From the NCBI RefSeq assembly GCF_039545795.1, contig NZ_CP154260.1, positions 2,361,001-2,425,000 of the forward strand: a stretch of 64,000 nucleotides of DNA, given 5' to 3'. The notes below the pieces were generated by a model. It searched no databases. It was given only the letters and a program-made list of their open reading frames with translations, and was not told the origin of the DNA. Within the stretch, counting starts at the first letter, position 1. Each line of letters opens with the position of its first letter. This document shows, in pieces, positions 17,799-25,867 of the stretch. This DNA comes from Chitinophaga niabensis (GTDB lineage: Bacteria > Bacteroidota > Bacteroidia > Chitinophagales > Chitinophagaceae). The translations under genes and the position numbers were made by a program.

Positions 17799-20600
17799 CA
17801 ACAGGAAATCATATAAAGAAACATCTGCGGGTACTTCCAGTTTCTTTCTCAGCCGGTAACGGCTCGTTTCCACACCTCTCACAGATATTCCCATAGACTG
17901 TGCTATCTCTTTCGTAGTGAGGTTGATGCGCAGATAAGCGCAGAGTTTCATATCCGTGGTGCTCAGGTCACTGCAGCGCTTCTTAAGGATAGACAGGAAA
18001 TTGTTATGCACTTCATCAAAATGCCGGGAGAATTGTTCCCAGTCTTCTGCATTCTCATCTGCTTCATCAAAGAGGCGTAATACTTTTTTGAAGGAAGGCA
18101 GGGGAGAAGGAGTGATCTTCTGAATGGTCTGTAACAGTTCTTCTTTTATATTGAACAGTAGTTTGCCCCTTTGCACCAGGTGCATGGTAGTAATGGCCAG
18201 TTCTTTGTTCTTGAACTGGATGTCCGCTGCCAGTTTATCATTCTGTAAACGTTCCTTTTCATATTCATGATGCAGGATCAGGCGTGCCTGTTCCTTCTTA
18301 TGTCTCTGCTGCTGCGCTACAAACAGCCTGTAGCAGCACCAGATCAGTATCAATCCCAGTAATACGGCAATACTTTTTGCAAATGTTGTCTGATGCCATG
18401 CCGGTAGTATCTGGAAGGCATAACTGGCTGCCTTTGATATATTCCCTAAATTATCCCGGGCCTTTACAGAAAAAGCATACTTCCCATGAGGCAGGTTTGT
18501 ATAATCTTTCTCTGTACGGGCAGACCATTCGCTCCATTCCCCGTCAAAGCCTTCCAGTTTGTAACTGAATTCCATGTTATTGCCGAATGAAGGTGCCGCA
18601 TATTCAAAGTGAAAACTGGCAAATGCATTCGGTAGTTTTTTGAGTATAGTGGCTGAAGCGGGGATGTATCCGCTGAACAGCAGGCTGTCCCGCGCATTCA
18701 CCTGGCTGATCATTACGGTGGGGTTTGTTTTTGGTTGTTTATATTTCTTATAATTGATGTGATACATGCCTTTCTCCCCGCCAATAAAAATGTTCTCTTC
18801 GTTGTAAGGATAAATGCATTCATATCCGCTCACGATCATTCCTTTTAATTCCGAGAACTGTACAATGCTGTAGGGTTTTTGCAGAGAAGGTTGATGAAAG
18901 TCCACCACACCGGGCATTTTCCCGGATACGAACCAGATATTACCGGTGGCATCTTCCGTCAGGTATTTAACAGCGGCATTTCCGAGGATGGGATACAGCC
19001 AGGGAGAAGGTGCAAAGCGCTGGTGAATGGGATCGAATTCATAAACACCGGCAGTTGTGGCTACTACCATTCTCCCCCGGATCCTGAATACAAAATTGTT
19101 ATTGCCGGAAGGAAGCCCGTGCTGCTGTGTGTACAGGGTATACCGCAGCGTGGTGTCCTTTTCCAGCACTATCCTGTAAACGCCACGGTAAGGATGTGAG
19201 GCCCATATCACACTATCCTGTTCTGCGGTCATGAAACGAAGGGATTCATAGAGTTTGTTCACCTGCCTCACAGGTGCGTACTCCGGGCTCATGGTACGAA
19301 GGCCGTTATAACAACCGATCAGCGTTCTGGCCTGCTGCGGCAGAAATAACCAGCAGCCGGTCCCTTTGAACAGGGGAAGGGCAGTAGGCCCGCTGATACG
19401 GAAAGCACCTTCGTGATGGGTCATTAAAAGTTCTTCTCTCACAGCAGCCAGGCCCCATACCTGCCCGTCTGAAGATGTTACTTTCCGGAATTGATTGTCC
19501 TGGAAGCTAAGGTCTGTATGATCCTGCAGCGGGGTAACAAACAGGCCGTCTGATGTGCCGATGTATAAATGCCGGTTGAATACCCTGGCAGCATATGTGG
19601 TAAGGCATCGATGCTGGTCCGGATGGATCTGTTTAATGGCAGAATTATACCTGATCATGTCTATGCCATTATCCAGCGCCAGCCAGATGTTTCGGTTGTT
19701 ATCCGGAAGTATCTTCCGCACGCTGTTATGCTGCAGGCCTTCGCGGATGCTGAATTGCTGGATCACTGCACCGCTGTTTTTATCCAGGATATAACAACCG
19801 CCTTCCGCAGTACCCAGCAGCAATTGATTATTATCCCATTCTTTTGCGCAGTAGATACGATCTTTTTGCAGGGCATTGTCCACCGGTGTTGAAAAGGGGA
19901 AAAGCTGCCGGTTATGCAGTTTAAAAATGCCGTTCTTCAGGGTGAAGAGCAACAAGGTATCTTGCTTCCCTTCGAGTACGGCAGAGACCAGCAGGTTTTG
20001 GGGAGTGATGGCTGGTACCAGCGGATGCCAGTTGCCGGAAACATATTTCATCAGTCCCTGCCCTGCATCCTGTGCATATAATCCATGTGCCGTGCTGCAG
20101 AGCAAACGCCATTCTCCCGCGGCAGGATATACACGGATGGAATTGTTCCTGTAGCAGAAGATCTTGTTATTACTGCGGAAGAATACAGCACCTTCATACA
20201 AAACAATATTCCAGATATCTGCAAACTCTCGTTCCCCGGAAGGGATCAGGGTTTTAAGGGAGGTATAACGCAGCAGCCCGTTCTCATCCGGCAGGTAATA
20301 CCCGAAATCGTCCTGCGCACCAACATAGATCCTGTTGTCTTTATCCACCTTTACGGAACGTAAATAGGTGTGGTTGGATGAGGGGTGTATCTTCCAGTGC
20401 CGGCCATTGAAAGTTAGCAGTCCTTCGTTATTGGCAAAATAGAGGATCCCATGCCGGTCCATATCCACATCCCAGGTCTGGCCGCCTCCGGCATATTGCT
20501 GTTTAGTGTAATGAAGTATGGATGGGGCGCCGATCAGTTGCCGCGCCTGGGTAATGGCTGCCATCAGCAGGGGCAGCACAAACAATACAAGGCTTTTCAT
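17781..20600 (-). CDS. Propeller/Y_Y_Y membrane regulator with LuxR-type DNA-binding end
   Basis: One-component-like regulator, 939 residues. A signal peptide is followed by periplasmic two-component-regulator propeller repeats (about 25-620), a Y_Y_Y domain (about 640-720; FEYAAPSFGNNMEFSYKLEGFDGEWSEWS, ending FSVKARDNLGN), one membrane helix (about 733-752), a cytoplasmic coiled coil (about 755-830) and a LuxR-type helix-turn-helix (about 880-930; LSTTDMKLCAYLRINLTTKEIAQSMGISVRG). There is no kinase, so signal reaches the DNA-binding domain across one membrane helix. It is divergent from the GH16 gene, which it may control. Confidence 0.9.
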   Translation of the reverse strand: MKSLVLFVLPLLMAAITQARQLIGAPSILHYTKQQYAGGGQTWDVDMDRHGILYFANNEGLLTFNGRHWKIHPSSNHTYLRSVKVDKDNRIYVGAQDDFGYYLPDENGLLRYTSLKTLIPSGEREFADIWNIVLYEGAVFFRSNNKIFCYRNNSIRVYPAAGEWRLLCSTAHGLYAQDAGQGLMKYVSGNWHPLVPAITPQNLLVSAVLEGKQDTLLLFTLKNGIFKLHNRQLFPFSTPVDNALQKDRIYCAKEWDNNQLLLGTAEGGCYILDKNSGAVIQQFSIREGLQHNSVRKILPDNNRNIWLALDNGIDMIRYNSAIKQIHPDQHRCLTTYAARVFNRHLYIGTSDGLFVTPLQDHTDLSFQDNQFRKVTSSDGQVWGLAAVREELLMTHHEGAFRISGPTALPLFKGTGCWLFLPQQARTLIGCYNGLRTMSPEYAPVRQVNKLYESLRFMTAEQDSVIWASHPYRGVYRIVLEKDTTLRYTLYTQQHGLPSGNNNFVFRIRGRMVVATTAGVYEFDPIHQRFAPSPWLYPILGNAAVKYLTEDATGNIWFVSGKMPGVVDFHQPSLQKPYSIVQFSELKGMIVSGYECIYPYNEENIFIGGEKGMYHINYKKYKQPKTNPTVMISQVNARDSLLFSGYIPASATILKKLPNAFASFHFEYAAPSFGNNMEFSYKLEGFDGEWSEWSARTEKDYTNLPHGKYAFSVKARDNLGNISKAASYAFQILPAWHQTTFAKSIAVLLGLILIWCCYRLFVAQQQRHKKEQARLILHHEYEKERLQNDKLAADIQFKNKELAITTMHLVQRGKLLFNIKEELLQTIQKITPSPLPSFKKVLRLFDEADENAEDWEQFSRHFDEVHNNFLSILKKRCSDLSTTDMKLCAYLRINLTTKEIAQSMGISVRGVETSRYRLRKKLEVPADVSLYDFLLSVQGV

Positions 20601-20693
20601 TCATAACGTTTCACTAAAAATAAAGAAAACAGCTTGAAGTAGTTGTGGCGTATTAAAGGCTGATTGATTTACAGGCAGATAGAAAATGATGAC

Positions 20694-20722
20694 GTAGAAT
20701 TGACGTACTGTTGAAATTCTAC
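20694..20722. promoter_or_regulatory. Inverted repeat in the divergent LuxR-regulator/GH16 promoter region
   Basis: GTAGAATT (20694-20701) and AATTCTAC (20715-20722) form a perfect 8-bp inverted repeat with centres 21 bp apart. GACGTA also occurs twice, at 20691 and 20702, spaced one helical turn. The site is 94 bases before the regulator start and about 133 bases before the GH16 start, a fitting place for an operator. Binding is inferred only from position. Confidence 0.45.
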
Positions 20723-20854
20723 TTGCTGTAATTATTCTGGATATTTGACCCCGTTACCCAGGTATATTATCCACGTTCTTACCGCCCTTTCCACACCCGG
20801 GGAGAAAGGAGCAGAGCACTAAACCCGGATTAATTCACACGTTAAAGAAAAACT

Positions 20855-22069
20855 ATGAGACTTCACTCCTTATTTTTACCAGCTACTGCTATGCTGGTAA
20901 CCTTCCTGTTTACCACAGGGTGTAAAAAAGACACGCAAGCATCCAGATCTGTTCAGCTTGACAACGAGCAAGCTGCCGTATCAGCCCAGGCATTACAACT
21001 GGTATGGTCCGATGAATTTGATGGTACCAGCCTCAATACGGGCAAATGGAATTATGAGAACGGGAACCTGAACGTAAATAACGAGCAGCAGTATTATCAG
21101 ACCTCGAATGTAAGCGTGAGCAACGGTAACCTGGTGATCACGGCCAGGAAGCAAAGCGTGGGCGGAAAACCTTATACCTCCGGCCGCATCAATACCAATG
21201 GAAAGTTCTCGCAGAAATACGGGCGTATAGAGGCCAGTATTAAATTACCTGCCGTGCAGGGTTTATGGCCTGCCTTCTGGATGCTGGGCACCAATATTGG
21301 CGAACCGAACGTAGGCTGGCCTAAATGCGGGGAGATAGACATTATGGAACACGTGAACACCGGCAGCACGGTGCTGGGCACCATTCACTGGTTTAATACG
21401 GCCTATACCTACTATGGTGGCAATACCACTACTTCCCCCAGCAATTACCATTTGTATGCGGTAGAATGGGATGCCAGTTCTATCAGGTGGTATGTGGATG
21501 GTGTGCAATTCCACACGGCCAACATCCTGAATAACATCAATGGCACAGATGAATTCCACAAGAACTTCTTCATTATCCTGAACGTAGCGGTAGGTGGTAA
21601 CCTGCCCGGGCAGGTTATCAACGACAATGCATTGCCTGCCTCCATGCTGGTGGATTATGTGCGGGTGTACAATATCACCAGTACGCCCAACACGGCACCT
21701 ATTGGTGCTACCATTGCTATCAGGGGGAACAACAATCTTTTTGCCAGCGGAGAGAACGGCACACAGGCCATGCGATGCACGCGTACCACCGCACAGGCCT
21801 GGGAACAGTTCACGGTTGTGGATGCCGGTGGCGGCAAAGTGGCTTTAAGGAGCATGAACAAATATGTATCCTCAGAGAATGGTGCGAGCGCTATTACCTG
21901 CAGCAGGGCCACTATTGGCGACTGGGAGAAATTCGACTGGGTATCCAACACAGATGGTACCTTTTCTTTAAGAGGAAATAACGGACTTTATATATCCAGC
22001 GAAAACGGCGCGCAGGCCATGACCTGTACCCGCCCCACCATTGGCGGCTGGGAGAAATTTACTTATTGA
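20855..22069 (+). CDS. GH16 family beta-glucanase lipoprotein with C-terminal beta-trefoil
   Basis: Lipoprotein (lipobox LFTTGC, Cys23), probably surface- or periplasm-exposed. The GH16 catalytic domain spans about 48-275, with the signature GEIDIMEH holding the nucleophile Glu160, Asp162 and acid/base Glu165. This motif form with an extra Met is that of laminarinase-type (beta-1,3-glucan) members. [15 protein letters not shown] opens the domain. The C-terminal part (about 283-404) is three repeats of about 40 residues ([37 protein letters not shown]), a fascin-like beta-trefoil that may bind sugar. The PL14-like lipoprotein gene follows by 39 bases, probably in one operon. Confidence 0.93.
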   Translation: MRLHSLFLPATAMLVTFLFTTGCKKDTQASRSVQLDNEQAAVSAQALQLVWSDEFDGTSLNTGKWNYENGNLNVNNEQQYYQTSNVSVSNGNLVITARKQSVGGKPYTSGRINTNGKFSQKYGRIEASIKLPAVQGLWPAFWMLGTNIGEPNVGWPKCGEIDIMEHVNTGSTVLGTIHWFNTAYTYYGGNTTTSPSNYHLYAVEWDASSIRWYVDGVQFHTANILNNINGTDEFHKNFFIILNVAVGGNLPGQVINDNALPASMLVDYVRVYNITSTPNTAPIGATIAIRGNNNLFASGENGTQAMRCTRTTAQAWEQFTVVDAGGGKVALRSMNKYVSSENGASAITCSRATIGDWEKFDWVSNTDGTFSLRGNNGLYISSENGAQAMTCTRPTIGGWEKFTY

Positions 22070-22108
22070 TCGCTTTTCTTTTTTTAATCACGTTAATGAA
22101 AACAAACT

Positions 22109-22972
22109 ATGAAAAAAATGCGCATTACGGGTACATGCATTGTATCCATCTGTCTTTTGATGACAGCCTGTTCCAAACCAGCGGTAGAAGAAGCCGCCGC
22201 TCCGGTACAACTGGATAACACGCTTTCAGCCACGGTTGGCATCGCCGCTATCAACAGTTCTTTCTCTGAGAACTGGAACAGTTACACACACGGTAACCAA
22301 TACACGCAGGCACAGGCCGCTGCGGATTTTGGGAACGTAAGCGGGTGGAATGCTTCCCGCACCATGATCTCTAACGGTAATCTTCGTGTAACGCTGTTGG
22401 CTAATGCGCTTTCCGGCGCCGGTGGCCTGATCAGCAATACGGATATCTCCGATGGCTCAGAATACCAGTTGTCTTTCACCATCCGTTTTCACAGCGCGTT
22501 CGACTGGAGCCGTGGTGGTAAAGTTGGTTTCGGTTTCCTGATCGGAGAGGGCAATACCGGTGGTGATCCAGGAACAGATGGCAATGGCGGCAGCTTAAGG
22601 TTGATGTGGTATAACAACAATGGCCGTATTTATTTCCATCCCTACGTGTATCACCGCGATCAGGGTGGTCAGTATGGCGATAATTTCGGTGTATCCTATC
22701 CTTCTTCCGGCAGCCTGAGCAAGGGCACTACCTACAGCGTAACCATGTATGCCAAGAGCAATACCGGCTCCAGTACCAATGGCCGCGCAAGGATCATTAT
22801 CAACGGTACTACTGTGCTTGACAGGGCAATGCGCTGGACTACCAACGATGCGCAAAGGCTGATCAGGAACATGTCTTTCCATACTTTCCGCGGTGGCAGC
22901 CAGAGTTACTGGATGTCTCCCACGGAAGGTTACATTTACTACGATGATTTAGTGGTGACAAAACTACAATAG
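22109..22972 (+). CDS. Polysaccharide lyase 14-like lipoprotein
   Basis: 287 residues with lipobox LLMTAC. The mature domain (about 55-287) is a jelly-roll-like beta sandwich. GKVGFGFLIGEGNTGGDPG, RLMWYNNNGRIYFHPYVYH, and the end FHTFRGGSQSYWMSPTEGYIYYDDL match the pattern of the polysaccharide lyase 14 fold (the FxGGxxxxW...YxYxD ending). PL14 enzymes cut alginate, glucuronan or related uronates, but catalytic residues cannot be verified here, so a binding role is also possible. Close to the GH16 gene; both share the short sequence VQLDN after the lipidated Cys. Its terminator has been split by an IS element. Confidence 0.75.
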   Translation: MKKMRITGTCIVSICLLMTACSKPAVEEAAAPVQLDNTLSATVGIAAINSSFSENWNSYTHGNQYTQAQAAADFGNVSGWNASRTMISNGNLRVTLLANALSGAGGLISNTDISDGSEYQLSFTIRFHSAFDWSRGGKVGFGFLIGEGNTGGDPGTDGNGGSLRLMWYNNNGRIYFHPYVYHRDQGGQYGDNFGVSYPSSGSLSKGTTYSVTMYAKSNTGSSTNGRARIIINGTTVLDRAMRWTTNDAQRLIRNMSFHTFRGGSQSYWMSPTEGYIYYDDLVVTKLQ

Positions 22973-22994
22973 AAAAAAAGCCCTCATACATTGT
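22973..22994. terminator. Left half of a terminator disrupted by the IS
   Basis: A-run plus GCCCTCATACA before the IS, and TGTATGAGGGC plus T-run (24432-24448) after it. Removing the IS and one copy of TGT gives an 11-bp stem GCCCTCATACA/TGTATGAGGGC flanked by A7 and T6, a bidirectional terminator between two convergent genes. Confidence 0.85.
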
Positions 22995-23036
22995 TGGAGT
23001 GCCCCCAAAAAGTTAGACACTATTGGGGGCATTTTT

Positions 23037-23567
23037 ATGAGTAGACAACAAAAGTATAGTTTGGCCTATAAGCTTGATGCGGTCAGGCAGGTGGTCGCAG
23101 GTAGATCATCAGTACGCCAAAAGGCAGATCTGCTGCAGATCAATATTGATATGCTACGCAGGTGGGTCAGCTACTACCGGGCATTCGGCACAGCCGGGCT
23201 TGAGCGGCAGAACAACCGTTACCCTGCTTCTTTTAAAATGGAGGTGATAAGGACTTATTTGCAGGAAAGCTTATCTTTAAAAGCAACCTGCCTACGTTTC
23301 CATATTCCTTGTACGGCTGTACTGAGCAGATGGCTTCGTATATACGAACAGGAAGGTAATGTAGGGTTAAAGCAGGAGAAAAGAGGTAAACGTAAGTCTA
23401 TGGCACCGAAGAAGCCTGCAACAAAAGGCGCAAAAGTTAAAACAAGGGAACAGGAACTGGAAGAAGAGCTTGCTTATCTTCGGCTTGAAAATCAATACCT
23501 AAAAAAGCTTCAGGCCTTAATTCAAAAGAAACAGGAGGAGAAAGCCAAAGAGAAAAAGCGCTCATAG
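23037..23567 (+). CDS. IS3-family transposase OrfA (DNA-binding part)
   Basis: 176 residues. Two helix-turn-helix units recognise the IS ends: RQQKYSLAYKLDAVRQVVAG then DLLQINIDMLRRWVSYY (first), and YPASFKMEVIRTYLQESLSL then CLRFHIPCTAVLSRWLRIYE (second). A leucine-rich coiled coil closes the protein (about 137-165; ELEEELAYLRLENQYLKKLQ), used in IS3-family proteins for multimer formation. The stop codon TAG overlaps the GTG that could start orfB. A -1 frameshift near GAAAAAG (23552-23558) would fuse the two frames. Confidence 0.95.
   Translation: MSRQQKYSLAYKLDAVRQVVAGRSSVRQKADLLQINIDMLRRWVSYYRAFGTAGLERQNNRYPASFKMEVIRTYLQESLSLKATCLRFHIPCTAVLSRWLRIYEQEGNVGLKQEKRGKRKSMAPKKPATKGAKVKTREQELEEELAYLRLENQYLKKLQALIQKKQEEKAKEKKRS
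23552..23558 (+). promoter_or_regulatory. Candidate -1 frameshift site of the IS
   Basis: G AAA AAG lies just before the orfA stop in the orfA frame. Slipping back one base continues as EKALIVLELRQKGN, which matches the joint seen in IS150-type OrfAB fusion proteins. GAAAAAG is not the classical A AAA AAG, so efficiency is uncertain. Alternatively orfB starts at the overlapping GTG. Confidence 0.6.
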
Positions 23568-24403
23568 TGCTTGAATTAAGGCAAAAAGGGAATTTAGCGC
23601 AACTACTGCATATAGCCTCCATGGCCCGCAGTTCTTTCTACTATTACATCAACCACAAGCCCGTTGCAGACCGGTATGAGGTTATAAAATGCCGGATTGT
23701 CCAACTCTATCAACGTCATAAAGGGCTTTTGGGCTACCGGCGGATACTGCTGGCCTTACGCTCAAAAGGACTTAAGATCAATCACAAAACGGTACTAAAG
23801 CTCATGCAACAGCTCCGGCTTAAAAGCGTGATCCGACGGAAGAAATACCGGTCATACAAAGGGGAAGTAGGGAAAACTACGCCGAATTTGCTGCAGCGGA
23901 AGTTTAAAGCAGACCGGCCTATGCAAAAATTGGCTACCGACATTACCGAGTTCAAAGTAAAAGATCAGAAACTATATCTTTCCCCGGTAATCGACCTGTT
24001 TAATGGTGAGATCATTAGCTATAAGCTATCTGAGCGTCCTAACTTCGAGCAAATAACACAGATGTTAAAAGGCACTATCAGGCGGCTTACCAGCGATCTT
24101 AAACCCATTCTGCATTCTGATCAGGGATGGCAATACCAAATGAAACAATACCAGCAAATATTGCTGGAAAACAACATCTCTCCCAGCATGTCCAGGAAAG
24201 GTAATTGCCTGGACAATGCCATCATTGAGAACTTTTTCGGCACAATCAAAGCAGAAATGTTTTACCTGAAAAAGTATCAATCCATCCAGGAGTTAGCCAG
24301 TGACATCAAAGAATACATTCATTATTACAATCATACCAGGATTAGAATTAACCTAAAAGGAAAGAGCCCGGTACAATACCGAGCTCAATACTTAAAAAAT
24401 TAA
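23567..24403 (+). CDS. IS3-family transposase OrfB (DDE integrase part)
   Basis: 278 residues if started at GTG 23567, otherwise expressed as the second half of OrfAB. The HTH_21-like segment (about 37-95, RYEVIKCRIVQLYQRHKG) precedes the rve integrase core. Catalytic acidic residues are visible as Asp in LATDITEFK, Asp in LHSDQGWQYQ and Glu in DNAIIENFFGTIKAE. The frame is intact to its stop near 24403, 28 bases before the right end. It cuts and joins the ends of this IS. Confidence 0.95.
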   Translation: MLELRQKGNLAQLLHIASMARSSFYYYINHKPVADRYEVIKCRIVQLYQRHKGLLGYRRILLALRSKGLKINHKTVLKLMQQLRLKSVIRRKKYRSYKGEVGKTTPNLLQRKFKADRPMQKLATDITEFKVKDQKLYLSPVIDLFNGEIISYKLSERPNFEQITQMLKGTIRRLTSDLKPILHSDQGWQYQMKQYQQILLENNISPSMSRKGNCLDNAIIENFFGTIKAEMFYLKKYQSIQELASDIKEYIHYYNHTRIRINLKGKSPVQYRAQYLKN

Positions 24404-24449
24404 AAAAGTCCAACTATTGGGGGCTAGTCCATGTATGAGGGCTTTTTTA

Positions 24450-25361
24450 TTAGAAAGGTATCGGATCACCATTGTCATCCCACTGATCATTTACACTTAT
24501 CTTAAAGCCCGAGGTATCACTATTGGAAAACATATTCCCTGATAAAACAACCTTCTTATTCCGGTAGCAGCTCACGTTGTAAACTGTTTTGACGCGGGCT
24601 GCTCCTGTGGTACGGTCAAGTGCTGTAATAATTACAGTAGAAGGGATCTCTGTGAAAAGTACATAATCACCATAGGTTTTTGCATCTTTTTTGCTGAGAT
24701 ACCTGATATCATACCCATCTGAAGACTGATCCCTGTTAAAAAAGAACCTGGTGGCCTGATGGGATACAGAAACATTAATACTGTCAGCAGGCAGGGCATC
24801 TGCAATACGCACTTCAATGCTGCTGATGACGCGTTGGAGCAGGATACTTGAATCCGGCAGCTTACTATTGGGACCTACCATTGTGGTCACACGTTTATAG
24901 TAGGTGTCCGGGATCTTCAATAACTGCCCGTTGCTATCCTTGAAATCCAACCTTGCCTGTCCGAAATCACTGGCTGAGTAAAAGATGGTTGCCGGGACCG
25001 GAGATGAACCTATCAATACAATAGAATACACACCGGCAGGCAACGAATCAGTGATATGCCCAAATTCCACATTATTAGTGGCCAGGGACTGGTATTTAGT
25101 ACTGACAAGGTTTCCGCTGCTATTATATGCTATATAATGCAGGTGTTGGATGGCGTTGCCTAAAGAATCCCTCGCGTTACTAAGATCCTGACCTCCTGCC
25201 TTCCTGGAATCGAGATCGGTGACCTGACGGTCGAAATCAGTAACAGAAAATCTAACAGGGAATTTTTCGGCTTCAGGAGGGGTTGAAGGGGAATTACCAT
25301 CTTTTTGACAGCTAACAAAAAACAGGCTAAGGGCAATAGCCGAATAAAACAATGTTTTCAT
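24450..25361 (-). CDS. Lipoprotein of unknown function, fimbrillin-like look
   Basis: 303 residues with lipobox LFFVSC followed by QKDGNSP. The mature part is strand-rich: HLHYIAYNSSGNLVSTKYQS, ITDSLPAGVYSIVLIGSS, then a second region ISSIEVRIADALPADSINVSV ending with YRNKKVVLSGNMF. The two successive beta-sandwich-like halves, with an aromatic line of the LPAGVYSIVLIG type in the first, resemble FimB/Mfa2-type minor fimbrial or fimbrillin-like proteins of Bacteroidota. This is a pattern impression, not a firm family call. No fimbrial neighbours are present. A structured RNA candidate lies in its leader. Confidence 0.6.
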   Translation of the reverse strand: MKTLFYSAIALSLFFVSCQKDGNSPSTPPEAEKFPVRFSVTDFDRQVTDLDSRKAGGQDLSNARDSLGNAIQHLHYIAYNSSGNLVSTKYQSLATNNVEFGHITDSLPAGVYSIVLIGSSPVPATIFYSASDFGQARLDFKDSNGQLLKIPDTYYKRVTTMVGPNSKLPDSSILLQRVISSIEVRIADALPADSINVSVSHQATRFFFNRDQSSDGYDIRYLSKKDAKTYGDYVLFTEIPSTVIITALDRTTGAARVKTVYNVSCYRNKKVVLSGNMFSNSDTSGFKISVNDQWDDNGDPIPF

Positions 25362-25453
25362 AAGGGTTTAATTTTTAAGATAAGGGTTAACGAATAACTG
25401 ACAGATCAAAGGTATACGGGGTGTACGCATTCAATCAGCGTAAGCATAAAAAA

Positions 25454-25550
25454 GGGGCCGATAGAAAACGGCCCCCGATTGTTAACCTACAACTGTCACT
25501 AAATATTTTTTGATTGGAGAATGATGTAAAAGTAGTGCACTAACAATCGG
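25454..25550 (-). ncRNA. Candidate minus-strand small RNA or attenuator
   Basis: On the minus strand, CCGATTGTTA (from 25550) pairs with TAACAATCGG (25484-25475), then directly GGGGCCG/CGGCCCC (25475-25454) with six T residues follows as an intrinsic terminator. The unit starts and ends within noncoding DNA upstream of the lipoprotein gene on the same strand. It could be a separate small RNA of about 100 bases or a leader attenuator that stops transcription before the lipoprotein gene. The structures are visible; transcription is inferred. Confidence 0.45.
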
Positions 25551-25670
25551 TGAGCAATGGACAATTACAGGAATAAGTTGTACTTTTTGATCTGGCATTA
25601 TGCAAATCAATCATATATAGTTTAACAAAGTTTTTGGATTAATTCCCGTAAATTCATTGTTCATCAAATA

Positions 25671-25810
25671 AAAAGGAGGTATTCATGCAATCTACAGGAT
25701 ATTCGTGGAAACCTTCGGTTGGTATCGCCTAACCGGGTTGCTCCGCAAAAGAAAACTGTGACGCTTTGGCGTCGAATATAACCTCCCTGGTAAATCCGGG
25801 GAGGTTTTTT
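25671..25810 (+). ncRNA. Strong-SD mini-gene or regulatory RNA with own terminator
   Basis: AAAAGGAGGT (25671-25680) is an almost complete complement of the 16S rRNA tail, exceptional in a phylum that seldom uses Shine-Dalgarno pairing. It is followed 4 bases later by ATG and a 15-codon frame, MQSTGYSWKPSVGIA, stop TAA (25685-25732). A hairpin GACGC/GCGTC (25760-25773) comes next. Then AACCTCCC (25780-25787) pairs with GGGAGGTT (25799-25806) plus a T-run as terminator. The same ACCTCC could instead pair with GGAGGT of the Shine-Dalgarno site, so two exclusive folds exist. No gene follows on this strand. Confidence 0.5.
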
Positions 25811-25856
25811 ATAAAATGAAACGCTCCGGAAATAGTCCCGGAGCGTTTCATTTTAT
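25811..25856. terminator. Terminator of proBA (19-bp stem)
   Basis: ATAAAATGAAACGCTCCGG (25811-25829) and its exact complement (25838-25856) form a 19-bp stem with an 8-base loop just past the proA stop. Runs of A and T on both sides let it work in either direction. Confidence 0.9.
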
Positions 25857-25867
25857 GATGTCTGTTT

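Larger units (their letters stand above)
22995..24431 (+). mobile_element. IS3-family insertion sequence, IS150 group (complete)
   Basis: A 1437-bp element. The ends are imperfect inverted repeats: left TGGAGTGCCCCCAAAAAGTT, right (read inwards) TGGACTAGCCCCCAATAGTT. A 3-bp target duplication TGT flanks it (22992-22994 and 24432-24434). It holds orfA and orfB in the usual overlapping arrangement. Both frames are open and the DDE residues are present, so it looks recent and possibly active. Inside the left end, GCCCCCAA (23001-23008) and TTGGGGGC (23023-23030) form a stem followed by ATTTTT, which may stop outside transcription from entering the transposase genes. Confidence 0.95.
25362..25867. 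other. 506-base intergenic region with several RNA structures
   Basis: No ordinary gene. From left to right it holds: the leader of the lipoprotein gene; a minus-strand terminator with an adjoining 10-bp inverted repeat (25454-25550); an AT-rich stretch; a plus-strand unit with a strong Shine-Dalgarno sequence, 15-codon frame and terminator (25671-25810); and the 19-bp-stem terminator of proA (25811-25856). Each is listed separately. Confidence 0.7.

Noticed and set aside
25685..25780. Possible tRNA in the GC-rich stretch near 25.7 kb
   Set aside because: No TPsiC-like GGTTCGA segment, no acceptor stem and no anticodon arm could be fitted.
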